A stretch of DNA of 64,000 nucleotides from Cyanobacteriota bacterium (GTDB lineage Bacteria; Acidobacteriota; Vicinamibacteria; Vicinamibacterales; UBA2999), in contig JAIEMQ010000042.1 of assembly GCA_019752015.1 (NCBI GenBank), positions 26,367 to 90,366 of the forward strand, given 5' to 3'. The translations under genes and the position numbers were made by a program. A model generated the notes under the pieces. It had not been told where the DNA came from. It did no database searches and saw only the letters and a program-made list of their open reading frames with translations. Below are positions 35,894 to 44,535 of the stretch, in pieces. Each line of letters begins with the position of its first letter. Positions within the stretch are counted from its first letter, which is position 1.

Positions 35894-38608
35894 TTACTTA
35901 CTCTTCTTCACCAGCTGGCGAAGCACGTACGGCAGGATGCCGCCGTTCGAGAACGCCACCAGTTCTTCCGGCGTATCGATGCGCGTCACCACCGAGAACG
36001 TCTTCGTCGATCCATCCTCGGCCCGCGCCGTCACCGTCACCTCGCCGCGCGGCGTCAGCGCGGCGCCGGCGCCCGCGAACGAGAACACTTCGCGGCCGGT
36101 GATGCCAAACGTCGCGGCGTGTTCACCGGTCTTGAACTGCAGCGGCAGCACGCCCATGTTCACGAGGTTGCTGCGATGAATGCGCTCGTAGCTCTCGGCA
36201 ATCACCGCCTTCACGCCGAGCAGCATGGTGCCCTTCGCCGCCCAGTCGCGTGAGGATCCCGATCCGTATTCCTTGCCGGCAATGATGACGAGCGGTACGC
36301 CGGCCGCCTGGTACTTCATGGCCGCGTCGTAGATCGGCATCACCTCGCCGCCAGGCAGATAAGCGGTGACGCCGCCTTCCACGCCCGGCAGCATCAGGTT
36401 CTTGATGCGCGTGTTCGCAAAGGTGCCGCGCATCATCACCTCGTGATTGCCGCGCCGCGCGCCGTAGGAATTGAAATCCTTCGGTTCGACACCGTGCTCG
36501 ATCAGGTACTTGCCGGCGGGACTGTTCGCCTTGATGTTGCCCGCGGGAGAGATGTGATCGGTGGTGATGCTGTCGCCAAGGACCGCCAGCGCGCGGACAC
36601 CATGCAGATCCGGCGGCGGTGCCGGCGTCATCGACAGCCCTTCGAGGAACGGCGGCTTGCGCACGTAGGTGGACGAGCCTTCCCACTGGAACCGATCGCC
36701 GGTGGGCACCGGCAGCTTCTGCCAGCGCTCGTCGCCCTGGAACACGCTCGAGTACTGGTGGCGGAACGCTTCAGAGGTGACGCTGTGCAGCATCGCCTGC
36801 TGAATTTCAAGCTCGGTCGGCCAGATGTCCTTCAGGTAAACGGGCTTGCCATCCGTGCCGTGGCCGAGCGGCTCCTTCGTGATGTCGACGTTCATCGATC
36901 CGGCGAGCGCGTAAGCCACGACCAGCGGCGGCGACGCCAGATAGTTCGCGCGCACATCCTGCTGGATGCGGCCCTCGAAGTTGCGGTTGCCGCTTAACAC
37001 CGATGCGACGACCAGACCACGCTCGTTGATCTCAGCGGAGATCTCGTCGGGCAGCGGGCCGCTGTTGCCGATGCAGGTCGTGCAGCCGTAGCCGACGAGA
37101 TTGAAGCCGATGCGATCGAGAGACGTATCGAGACCCGACTTCTTCAAGTAGTCGGTGACGACTTTCGACCCGGGAGCGAGGCTGGTCTTGACCCAGGGCT
37201 TCCTCGTCAGGCCCTTCTCCACCGCCTTCTTCGCGACCAGACCTGCGCCGATCATCACGCTCGGATTCGAGGTGTTCGTGCAGCTCGTGATCGCCGCGAT
37301 CACGACGGAGCCATGTTCGAGCTGTACCGGCGTGGCAACCGCAGTTCCTTGCCCTGAGCGAGCTCCGGAGTTTTCTCCGGAGCGAGTCGAAGGGACGCCC
37401 TTCTTCAATTCTTCGAGCGCGCTCGCGAACGACGGCTTCGCCTTCGACAACGGCACGCGATCCTGCGGACGCCGCGGACCGGCGAGGCTCGGCTCCACCG
37501 TCCCGAGATCCAGCTCCATCGTCTCGGTGTACACGGCGTCGGGCGAATCGGAATCCCTGAACAGGCCTTGTGCCTTCGCGTACGCTTCAACCAGCGCAAT
37601 CTGTTTCGCATCGCGGCCGGTGAGACGGAGATATTCGAGCGTCATGTCGTCGATCGGGAAGATCGCGACCGTCGATCCGTACTCGGGGCACATGTTGCCG
37701 AGCGTGACGCGATCGGCAATGGTCAGGTTGGCGAGGCCGGGCCCGAAGAACTCTACGAACTTGCCGACGACGCCCTTCTTGCGAATCGCTTCGGTGATCG
37801 TCAGCACGAGATCGGTGGCCGTCGCGCCTTCGGGCAGCTTGCCCTTCAGGCGATACCCGAGCACCGGCGGAATCAGCATCGAGCTGGGCTGCCCGAGCAT
37901 GGCGGCCTCGGCTTCAATGCCGCCGACGCCCCATCCCACGACACCCAAGCCGTTCACCATCGTCGTGTGCGAATCGGTGCCGAACACGGTATCGGGATAC
38001 GCCATCGTGCCGCCATCGGCGTCCTCGCGACAAACCACGCGCGCGAGGTATTCGATGTTGACCTGGTGGACGATGCCGGTTTCGGGCGGCACGACGCGGA
38101 AATTACGGAACGCGGTCTGCCCCCAGCGCAGGAACACATAGCGCTCGCGATTGCGGTAGTACTCGAGGTCGGCGTTCAGCGCCAGCGCGTTGGCGGTGCC
38201 GAAGTGATCGACCTGCACCGAGTGATCGATGACGAGCTCGACCGGCTGCAGCGGATTGACCTTCTGCGGATCGCCGCCGAGCGCGACGATGCCGTCGCGC
38301 ATGGCGGCGAGATCGACCACGCACGGCACCCCGGTAAAATCCTGGAGCAGCACCCGCGCCGGCATGAACGAAATTTCGGTCTGGCCCATCGTCTTCGGAT
38401 CCCACGACGCCAGCGCGCGGATGTCTGCCGACTTGACGAACGCGTTGTCTTCACGGCGCAGCAGATTTTCGAGCAGGATCTTGAGCGAATACGGCAGCGT
38501 GGCGACGGCCGGAAACTGTTTTTCCAGTGCGGGCAGGCTGTAGAAGCTGACGGTGTCACCGCCGACGGTCAATGCGGTGCGGGTCTTGAAACTATCAAGG
38601 CTGGGCAT
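35894..38608 (-). CDS. acnA: Aconitate hydratase A
   Basis: TCA-cycle conversion of citrate to isocitrate via a [4Fe-4S] cluster. About 904 residues, as usual for AcnA. Cluster cysteines are visible in [15 protein letters not shown] and [14 protein letters not shown]; the swivel domain has [19 protein letters not shown] at 38608 is preferred to GTG at 38614 because GGGAAGG is 8 nt upstream. Unusual: a family A palindromic repeat (37348-37394) adds about 16 residues just before the SCTNTSNP cluster segment. Confidence 0.96.
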   Translation of the reverse strand: MPSLDSFKTRTALTVGGDTVSFYSLPALEKQFPAVATLPYSLKILLENLLRREDNAFVKSADIRALASWDPKTMGQTEISFMPARVLLQDFTGVPCVVDLAAMRDGIVALGGDPQKVNPLQPVELVIDHSVQVDHFGTANALALNADLEYYRNRERYVFLRWGQTAFRNFRVVPPETGIVHQVNIEYLARVVCREDADGGTMAYPDTVFGTDSHTTMVNGLGVVGWGVGGIEAEAAMLGQPSSMLIPPVLGYRLKGKLPEGATATDLVLTITEAIRKKGVVGKFVEFFGPGLANLTIADRVTLGNMCPEYGSTVAIFPIDDMTLEYLRLTGRDAKQIALVEAYAKAQGLFRDSDSPDAVYTETMELDLGTVEPSLAGPRRPQDRVPLSKAKPSFASALEELKKGVPSTRSGENSGARSGQGTAVATPVQLEHGSVVIAAITSCTNTSNPSVMIGAGLVAKKAVEKGLTRKPWVKTSLAPGSKVVTDYLKKSGLDTSLDRIGFNLVGYGCTTCIGNSGPLPDEISAEINERGLVVASVLSGNRNFEGRIQQDVRANYLASPPLVVAYALAGSMNVDITKEPLGHGTDGKPVYLKDIWPTELEIQQAMLHSVTSEAFRHQYSSVFQGDERWQKLPVPTGDRFQWEGSSTYVRKPPFLEGLSMTPAPPPDLHGVRALAVLGDSITTDHISPAGNIKANSPAGKYLIEHGVEPKDFNSYGARRGNHEVMMRGTFANTRIKNLMLPGVEGGVTAYLPGGEVMPIYDAAMKYQAAGVPLVIIAGKEYGSGSSRDWAAKGTMLLGVKAVIAESYERIHRSNLVNMGVLPLQFKTGEHAATFGITGREVFSFAGAGAALTPRGEVTVTARAEDGSTKTFSVVTRIDTPEELVAFSNGGILPYVLRQLVKKSK
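37348..37394. repeat. Protein-embedded palindromic repeat, family A, in acnA
   Basis: CTTGCCCTGAGCGAG, then the stem CTCCGGAG-tttt-CTCCGGAG, then GCGAGTCGAAGGG. Ends are identical to 4139-4193. Encodes about residues 405-420 of aconitase, in frame. Confidence 0.8.
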
Positions 38609-38631
38609 GGTCACAACCTTCCCAGTTTATC

Positions 38632-39014
38632 AAGGAACGCCCGGACGACCCGGTCCCGCTGGTGCGCGCGAGCGTTGTACTCGAGCACCCGGAGATTGGC
38701 GAGGCGCTGCGGCGGCTGGAAGGAGCGATTTCCGCCGATGACATGCGCCGCTTGAACGGCGCCGTCGACGGCGAGAAGCAGGACGCCTGCCTCGATCTCA
38801 CCGGCGGCGACCGCGCGATAAATCAAGTTCAGGTCCATCGTCCGAGCATCGCCTGGTGGGCGATCGCAGTGCCGCCAAGATTGAAGCGCCGTTCGACGTT
38901 CAGCCCGGCGCGCTCGATCAGCTGCGCAGCCAGCTCACCGAGGACGATCTGCTCGGTGAAGTTCTTCGAGCCGACGATCACATCGCGGCGCTCCGCAACG
39001 CCTGACGCCCACAT
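38632..39014 (-). pseudogene. Scrambled relic of an OpuC/OsmF-type glycine betaine/choline-binding protein
   Basis: Minus strand 39011-38850 encodes VIVGSKNFTEQIVLGELAAQ and, after a few residues, LNVERRFNLGGTAIAHQAML, the N-terminal block of this periplasmic binding family. A stop follows; a different minus frame (38838 to about 38780) gives MDLNLIYRAVAAGEIEAG, a later block. The final block appears on the plus strand (38632 to about 38790: DDPVPLVRASVVLEHPEIGE and ALRRLEGAISADDMRRLNGA). So the gene lost about 130 codons in the middle and its 3' part is inverted. No signal peptide or transporter partners remain. Confidence 0.65.
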
Positions 39015-40490
39015 TGCTCCGCCGGCGGAACGATCTCTCGATCTTTCTGAAGGGAGCCTTCGTACTGCCTTCAGTAGGTCAACAAGGTGAAGTAGGGACC
39101 CCGCGGGTCATCCACGAGCGATAGCCGCCAGTACAAGCGATGACAACCGATGGAAAGGAGGAGCATCGTCACCGCCGTACGGATGCATGAAGTTCAACCG
39201 CGCGGCGTTGCATCACTCTGGCTCGCGGCTATCAAGGTTGCCTGAAGGAGCCACTGTACTGCTTCAAATTGTCGGTTCGTTGGAAGTAGGTGTCGCCAGG
39301 TGATGCGAGATCTGACGAGGCAATTGCCGGTGAAGCGCGGTTCACTTCACTGTCCCGAAGGAAACATAAGGTCGGTTACACGACGCCAAGGCAAAGCCTC
39401 CCATCTGCACAGCAAATCTCGTGATTCCGGGCAATCCTTCGCATATCGCAAACCCGAATTCGCCCAGCCCGGTGCAGCAACTTCTGTTCGCCCCCAAGAC
39501 CTCTCCGGAATATCCCCTGAAGGTGACGGCGACGATCTCCCGCTTCTCTTCCTCTCAAGCCTTGCTTCACGAATTCCGTCGAGACGGATCGCAACCGCCC
39601 GACAAGGGACTGAGTAGAAGCAGTTTGCGAAAGAATGGCCCCGAAGAGGTCTAGCTGTCAAATGCGCGTCAGCCTGTCCAGACGGGGTTCCTACCTACAC
39701 TCGCTGCACTCCTTAGGAGAGAACTTCAGGTTAGAATTTCATTGGGAGGAGCCCGGCAGGAGCTGGGGGCGCTAGGGACGTTTGGGTCCTCCGTGCCGGT
39801 CTACTTCTCTCTGGTTGCGGGTCGTGTGGAATCGGACAGTTCACATGGTTGACAGGCTTGTGTCTTGTGGTGTGGAAAGTCTTCTTCTCTCACACCGCGA
39901 ACCCCAAGTGTCCGTTCGCGACTGATCATCGCGATAAGCCCCCAGTTCCGTTTTCGTCCAATCGTCGCGCATGAACTGCCCTTGGGGCCGGCACCTATCG
40001 TGAATCAGCCCTGAAGCGGATCCAGATCCCGACACCTACCGGTGGCTGGCGCGTACTCGGAGTCCCGACAATTATCGATCGCGTCGCGCAGACCGCTGCC
40101 GCGATGGACCGCAGGTCCGACAGGACTGGCGAAGACGATGGTTTCGTCGCCGGTCCACGACAGGGGTGCGCTAGGTCGAGGACGTGCTCGGGAAACGAGG
40201 GACGGCGTTGTGGCTGAACGAACGCGTCCGACCTTCCGGTGCGCGCTCGGGCATTCAAGTCAGGTGCCGGTGAGGTTAGACGCCGCGCGCCGTCACCGAG
40301 AGGTGGCTGGACGACGGCACCGAGGGCGCGTAACTGTTTGCCCGACGCTTCCGGCATATCAAAAGGCCAACGCGCCGCGGCACCGCCTTGCGCGTGACGC
40401 TCCTTGCAGCTCGTCGGCCGCGCACTGATGCTCCGGATCGTTTCGCCACTGCGTGGCCTCCTCAGCGTGTAATTCAAACGTCGCTTTCGC
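39015..40490. other. Gene-free decayed stretch
   Basis: About 1.5 kb without an intact gene. Open frames here are short, on both strands, and have no family motif. Apart from the reverse-transcriptase relic at 39990-40106 I see no coding signal, no tRNA and no complete insertion sequence. It probably is degraded mobile DNA. Confidence 0.6.
39990..40106 (+). pseudogene. Relic of a group II intron-type reverse transcriptase
   Basis: The frame gives GTYRESALKRIQIPTPTGG then WRVLGVPTIIDRVAQTAAAM, matching the conserved block VxIPK-xGG-xRxLGIPTxxDRxxQ of group II intron reverse transcriptases. An in-frame stop lies at 39972 and similarity is lost after 40106, so only about 39 codons remain. No intron domains V/VI were recognised nearby. 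Confidence 0.6.
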
Positions 40491-41015
40491 TCAGCGAATC
40501 GCCGAGGTCTGCGGCTGCTTGAGGATCGCGCGAACGTCCTTGAGCAGCACGAACAGGTGATAGGCGTCGGTGGGAGCCGCCGTGAACCCAAGCCGCTCGT
40601 AGAAGACGCGCGCGTCATCGTCCTTCGCGTGCACCGCGAGCGCACGAATACCCGCGATGTCGGCGGCTTGAAGGGTGCGCAGCATTGCGTCTTTGAGCAG
40701 CCCGGAGCCGAGGCCTTTACCCTGCCAACTCGCGGAAACCGCCAGACGCGCCAGGAGCATCAGCGGAATCGGATGCCGCGCGAGTCCCTTGGCGAGTCGC
40801 TGTGGAGCGTCATCGTACTCGACCTGCGCCACGACCAGCGTGTAGAAGCCGACGACTTCGTCGCCGATGAGCGCCGCGTACGTCTGCGAGGCTTCGGCCT
40901 GCTGATTCTGAAAAGCGTAGCGTGCCAGAAAGCGGTTGAGCGCTTCCTGGCCGCAATCAAAGAGATCGACGTGGTGGTCGCGACGCAGCTTCTCGATCCG
41001 CGGGCTGTCGCTCAT
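40491..41015 (-). CDS. GNAT acetyltransferase toxin, TacT-like
   Basis: A 174-residue GNAT. Acetyl-CoA loop SWQGKGLGSGLL (about residues 94-105) and the catalytic Tyr region VFYERLGF (about 132-139) are present, with the opening IEKLRRDHHVDLFDCGQEAL typical of toxins that acetylate aminoacyl-tRNA. ATGA overlap with the upstream DUF1778 gene confirms a toxin-antitoxin pair. It looks intact although the surroundings are decayed. Confidence 0.88.
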   Translation of the reverse strand: MSDSPRIEKLRRDHHVDLFDCGQEALNRFLARYAFQNQQAEASQTYAALIGDEVVGFYTLVVAQVEYDDAPQRLAKGLARHPIPLMLLARLAVSASWQGKGLGSGLLKDAMLRTLQAADIAGIRALAVHAKDDDARVFYERLGFTAAPTDAYHLFVLLKDVRAILKQPQTSAIR

Positions 41016-41296
41016 TTGCGCCGGCGTTCAAACACGCTCGGCGTCCGCAGCAGCTTCTTCAAGCGAGGGTTCGGACGTGCCGGCGCGTCGAGCGCCGCCT
41101 GGAAGGCCGACCAGCGCTCAGCGTCGAGGCCGAAGCGTTGACGGTCGGGCAGCGTTTCCTCAGCGCGCGCCAAGGCGCTCTCGAGGACGAACTCGCTGAC
41201 TGAACGCTTGGCGGCCGTGGCGGCGGACTGCAGTACGCGCTTCGCAGAGGGCGTCAGTCGCAGGTCGAGTTTCTCGGTGCGCGTAAGCATGGGCAT
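41012..41296 (-). CDS. DUF1778 ribbon-helix-helix antitoxin, TacA-like
   Basis: A 94-residue antitoxin: N-terminal ribbon-helix-helix (KLDLRLTPSAKRVLQSAA, KRSVSEFVLESAL) for DNA binding, and a C-terminal arm (WSAFQAALDAPARPNPRLKKLL) that neutralises the toxin. The ATG at 41296 has GAGGAAA upstream; the open frame beyond it covers the promoter. Expected to repress its own operon through the palindromes upstream. Confidence 0.88.
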   Translation of the reverse strand: MPMLTRTEKLDLRLTPSAKRVLQSAATAAKRSVSEFVLESALARAEETLPDRQRFGLDAERWSAFQAALDAPARPNPRLKKLLRTPSVFERRRK

Positions 41297-41314
41297 GCTG
41301 GTTTCCTCGGTCCA

Positions 41315-41347
41315 AGAATAGCAGGCCTGCCAGACATTGTCATGACA
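41315..41347 (-). promoter_or_regulatory. Promoter and candidate operator of the toxin-antitoxin operon
   Basis: On the minus strand ATGACA (-35), 17 bp, TATTCT (-10, 41315-41320). Two perfect 10-bp palindromes overlap it: TGTCATGACA (41338-41347) on the -35 box and GCAGGCCTGC (41321-41330) next to the -10 box. These suit binding by the antitoxin. Confidence 0.5.
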
Positions 41348-41782
41348 GGACCGAGTCCCAAATCCCCAGCACAACCCTTGGAGCGCAAATTGCGGAGGCG
41401 AGCGGTGGTGGTTCCAACAGGCGTCCGACCGGAGTTTCGATCGCATCTGGATGATCTGATGAGCTGTGCATTGCGGTCCTCCATACAAACATGCCGATCG
41501 CCGAGAGGCCTGGCCGCGTCAGCGTCTCCATCGTATCGCCCGTGTCCGAAGCGCATAGACGGATTTCAGACAGTGGCAGCCATCGGTCGAACACACGCAC
41601 GCGGCGACGAAACCGCACATCATTTCGTTGAAGCCTCGGCACATCCCAGCAGTGCAATGCCGCCGTTCACCGGGACTGCGACGATGCCACCGGGGCCGCG
41701 CAAGTCAACCGGGGAGCCAGTTCAGACGGATGAGCACACCGTACATGGGACGCCTTCGCGATAGCCAATTGGCTCACGTGAA
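41348..41782. other. Gap without recognisable gene
   Basis: About 435 bp between the toxin-antitoxin promoter and the amidase fragment. Open frames on both strands lack family features. I see no RNA gene or repeat of note. Confidence 0.5.
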
Positions 41783-42060
41783 GTGTCACCCGTGGACCTG
41801 ACCGAACGCATGCTGGATCGAATCGGAAGGATCGATCCAAGTCTCAAGAGCTATGCCGCGGTCATGACTGACGAGGCGCGGGAGGCCGCTCGCGCAGCTG
41901 AGCGCGACATCGCAGCAGGCAAGTACCGCGGCCCGCTGCATGGCGTACCGATTGCGGTGAAGGACTTGTGCTTCACGAAAGGTACGCGCACGATGGGCGG
42001 CACCGCGGTGCGCAAAGACTATGGCGGCACGGGAGCGGCGTGCAACGCCGACGATGCAAT
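41783..42060 (+). pseudogene. N-terminal fragment of an amidase-signature-family enzyme
   Basis: SPVDLTERMLDRIGRIDPSL, AAERDIAAGKYRGPLHGVPI and AVKDLCFTKGTRTMGG match the N-terminus of GatA-type amidases, including the catalytic Lys of the Ser-Ser-Lys triad (AVKDL). After residue about 85 the similarity stops and the Gly/Ser-rich core with the two catalytic serines is missing, so it is dead. The frame stays open to 42226 by chance. Confidence 0.75.
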
Positions 42061-42222
42061 GGGCCGCCGTGCTCGAGTCGATCGATGCGGTCGCCGGTCC
42101 CGCGGGCGGCGATCCGGCATGGCCCAGCACACACGCCCTCCAAGTCGAATCGCTCCCGGAGTTACCACAGGGCATGGTCCGCCGCGCAGCCGCGCAGCGC
42201 CGAGTTCACTCCGGCGGACAAG

Positions 42223-42912
42223 TTAGAAGCCAATGAAGGCGGCGAGCGAGACGGTCGGATACGTCCGCATCTTGTCCTCGAAGTCGATGCCGTTCCTGCG
42301 GAAGTTCACGCGCGCATCGCCGCGCAGCCCGAAGGCGCGCCCGGCGCCGTGGCCGCCGCGCAGGAAATAGCGCGCGCCGGCACCGGCATAGTAAACCTGC
42401 CCGCTCTCCCCCAGCGTCTGATCTTCGTGCAGCTGCCGGAGAAAGGCCGCGCCGCCGGTGACAAAGGGCGCTAACCGGTTACCCATGCGAATCGGCACCT
42501 GCCAGGTGGCGGCGCCGCCGATCAGGAATTGCTTGAGCTGTTCACCCGGCAATTCCTGGGCGGGCGCTTCCGGATCGGCCGAGATGGATACGCCGACACG
42601 CGGCCGCGTGTAGGCCAGGCTGAATTCGAGCGCCGTCGCCCGCGTCACGGCAAAGCCGATCCGCAGCTCCGGCGACGTTGCCGGCGTGATGCGCGACTTC
42701 GCATCGAACAGCGTGAATGGTGGCGCTGACGCGCCGGCCCCGTTGCCGAGGAGTGTCGCCGCTGCATCACCAATATCGTAGGCACCCGACCAGACGACGC
42801 CGCCGCCAAGCGTGAAGTGATGCGCGCGCAACGCCGGCGCCTCCTGCGCTCCGGCCGTCAACGGAATGATCAGCATCCCGGCGAGCGCCATCGCGCCTCG
42901 TAGAGCGATCAT
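42223..42912 (-). CDS. Outer-membrane beta-barrel-like protein
   Basis: 229 residues with a signal peptide (MIALRGAMALAGMLIIPLTAGAQ) and alternating amphipathic strands (FTLGGGVVWSGAYDIG, ELRIGFAVTRATALEFSLAY, VYYAGAGARYFLRGG), ending with Phe (TVSLAAFIGF), as in small outer-membrane barrels. Third gene of a coupled operon with the matrixin-like protease. Function unknown. Confidence 0.75.
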   Translation of the reverse strand: MIALRGAMALAGMLIIPLTAGAQEAPALRAHHFTLGGGVVWSGAYDIGDAAATLLGNGAGASAPPFTLFDAKSRITPATSPELRIGFAVTRATALEFSLAYTRPRVGVSISADPEAPAQELPGEQLKQFLIGGAATWQVPIRMGNRLAPFVTGGAAFLRQLHEDQTLGESGQVYYAGAGARYFLRGGHGAGRAFGLRGDARVNFRRNGIDFEDKMRTYPTVSLAAFIGF

Positions 42913-43898
42913 TTCGGCAGCACCCGGATTTCGATCGACGGCGATGACCCGCCCTTCGGCGCCACCACCATCCGCGGCGCATACGTGACACGGAAATTCG
43001 TGTCGATGGCTCCCGGAAAGAAACTGTCCGGCTCGGCGTCGTCAATCGGCTCGACTCGCAGGATGTACGGCCCCGGCTCGAGCTGCGCGATCACGAACTC
43101 GCCGGCATTGGTCAGCGTGAAGTTGCCGACGAGAATGCCGGTCTCGGGATTGAACGCGACCACGTGCGCGCCCATCACCCCTTGCCCGTTTTTCGTGACG
43201 CGGCCGACGATGCCGCCGGTATCGACCGTCGTCCCGTTCGGGTAGAGATCCGAGATGCCGGCAATGTCATCGGCCTGCAGCACGCGTTCGGAGATCGCAC
43301 CGGCGGTCAGGGCGATCGGAAACATGATCGCGCCGCTGCCGATCACGCGCCGGCCGCCGCTGCCGGTGCGCTCGGTCTCGCCAATCGCGGAATGACCGAG
43401 GCCGAGGAGATGACCGAGCTCGTGCAGCACGACCGACTCGAGGTCGACGCGATCGGGCTGGCCGCCCGCTGCCACGGAGAACGCAAACCGGCTGTTGAAA
43501 AAAATGTCGGCCTCGGCGATTTCGCCGGTTCTCGTATCGATCAGGAAGCTGGTCGCGCCGAGGACGCGATCGAGATCCGGCCGGTCGACAAACCCGAATG
43601 TCGTCCGGCCATCGATGGCGTCGGGAGTCGCCGCGGTCATCCCCTGGAAAGCGAAACGCACGTCGGCCGATTCGACGCGTGACCACGTCGCCGTCGCTCG
43701 TTGGACCGCTCCGAGCAGATCGTTGGCCGTCAGGCCGCTGCCGGATCGTTCCGAAATGAAGTATCCGATCGGCCGCTGGTGCCACGTCGCGTCGACGACG
43801 CTGCCGTTCACCATTGCACCGAGCTTGAGATACGCCATCGGTGACGTCGATCCGGCTGTGATCAAAGCGGCCAGCGTGATCGCAACGACTCGCGTCAT
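42909..43898 (-). CDS. Secreted matrixin-like zinc metalloprotease with Ig-like/carboxypeptidase-regulatory tail
   Basis: 329 residues. Signal peptide, then a metzincin domain with the zinc motif HELGHLLGLGHS (about residues 159-170, three His ligands) and a following SGAIMFP as Met-turn. The C-terminal part (about 227-325, GGIVGRVTKNGQGVMGAHVVAFN) is a CarboxypepD_reg-like beta sandwich. Start and stop overlap both neighbours (ATGA), so three secreted proteins are made together. Confidence 0.88.
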   Translation of the reverse strand: MTRVVAITLAALITAGSTSPMAYLKLGAMVNGSVVDATWHQRPIGYFISERSGSGLTANDLLGAVQRATATWSRVESADVRFAFQGMTAATPDAIDGRTTFGFVDRPDLDRVLGATSFLIDTRTGEIAEADIFFNSRFAFSVAAGGQPDRVDLESVVLHELGHLLGLGHSAIGETERTGSGGRRVIGSGAIMFPIALTAGAISERVLQADDIAGISDLYPNGTTVDTGGIVGRVTKNGQGVMGAHVVAFNPETGILVGNFTLTNAGEFVIAQLEPGPYILRVEPIDDAEPDSFFPGAIDTNFRVTYAPRMVVAPKGGSSPSIEIRVLPK

Positions 43899-44422
43899 CG
43901 GGAGGCGACGGCCCGAACCGTCCCTTCGAACGCCGCGAGCGAGACCGGCTTGCGCTTCACGTCACCGCGGACGATTCGCCCGGTCTCGACAATCGGCGGC
44001 ACCACCTGCATCTCGCCGCTCGCCGCATCGCGCCGCACGCGATAAATGCCCTGCGTGAGCCCGGTGGTCACCGGCATCCTCGCGCCTTGTGCCGTCACAA
44101 AGAACACCGCGAGATCTCCAGGCACGAGCGTTGGCGCGCCCGGAATCACGTTCAGGTAGGTGCCCACTTGTCCGCCGGGGATGGCGAACACGATCGACTC
44201 GCGAGAACTGCCTTTCATGCCGCGCAGGATTTCAACGGTCACGACGCTTTCGATGAAGCGGCGATCGGTGGTCCACTGCGCGCGCACGCCGGACACGCGT
44301 CCATACACGACCGACTGCGATTCGTTGACGAGCTGCTCGAAGCTGAGCGGCACGACAACGGTCGCGAAGAGAGAGCTGGCCGACCACAAACTGATCAGCA
44401 GAATCGCGAGAAACCGGCGCAT
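43895..44422 (-). CDS. Secreted protein of unknown function, first gene of the protease operon
   Basis: 175 residues with a signal peptide (MRRFLAILLISLWSASSLFA) and a beta-rich body beginning VVVPLSFEQLVNESQSVVYG, with VTVEILRGMKGSSRESIVFA. Not recognised as a named family, though such proteins often precede matrixin-like proteases in related genomes as far as I recall. TAGGAT lies 6 nt before the ATG. Confidence 0.75.
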   Translation of the reverse strand: MRRFLAILLISLWSASSLFATVVVPLSFEQLVNESQSVVYGRVSGVRAQWTTDRRFIESVVTVEILRGMKGSSRESIVFAIPGGQVGTYLNVIPGAPTLVPGDLAVFFVTAQGARMPVTTGLTQGIYRVRRDAASGEMQVVPPIVETGRIVRGDVKRKPVSLAAFEGTVRAVASR

Positions 44423-44428
44423 AGAAAG

Positions 44429-44434
44429 ATCCTA
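44429..44434 (-). promoter_or_regulatory. Leaderless-type -10 box of the protease operon
   Basis: TAGGAT on the minus strand, spacer CTTTCT, then ATG. Confidence 0.45.
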
Positions 44435-44442
44435 CCCGCTGC

Positions 44443-44535
44443 CGGTTCCAAAAGGTTCCAGAAGTTCCACCGGTTCCATCGGAAGAACCCGCCGCTGGAA
44501 CAGCTGGAATTTATGGAACCCTTGGAACCATCTCT
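44443..44535. repeat. GGTTCCA / TGGAACC repeat cluster
   Basis: Several direct GGTTCCA and inverted TGGAAC units between the protease operon and lpxB, running into the end of lpxB, where they encode the last residues VPRVP. Confidence 0.6.

Noticed and set aside
39300..39661. Short open frames on both strands in the decayed island
   Set aside because: Overlapping, no motif, no ribosome site; not supported as genes.
39995..40645. Minus-strand 216-codon open frame
   Set aside because: Ser/Arg/Pro-rich, overlaps the toxin gene and the reverse-transcriptase relic on the other strand, no family features.
42021..42236. Plus-strand open frame after the amidase fragment
   Set aside because: Could hold more relic sequence, but I could not match it to a family and it overlaps the end of the barrel gene.
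44443..44535. Integron attC-like or IS terminal repeats
   Set aside because: Only short GGTTCCA/TGGAACC units without integrase, transposase or target duplication.
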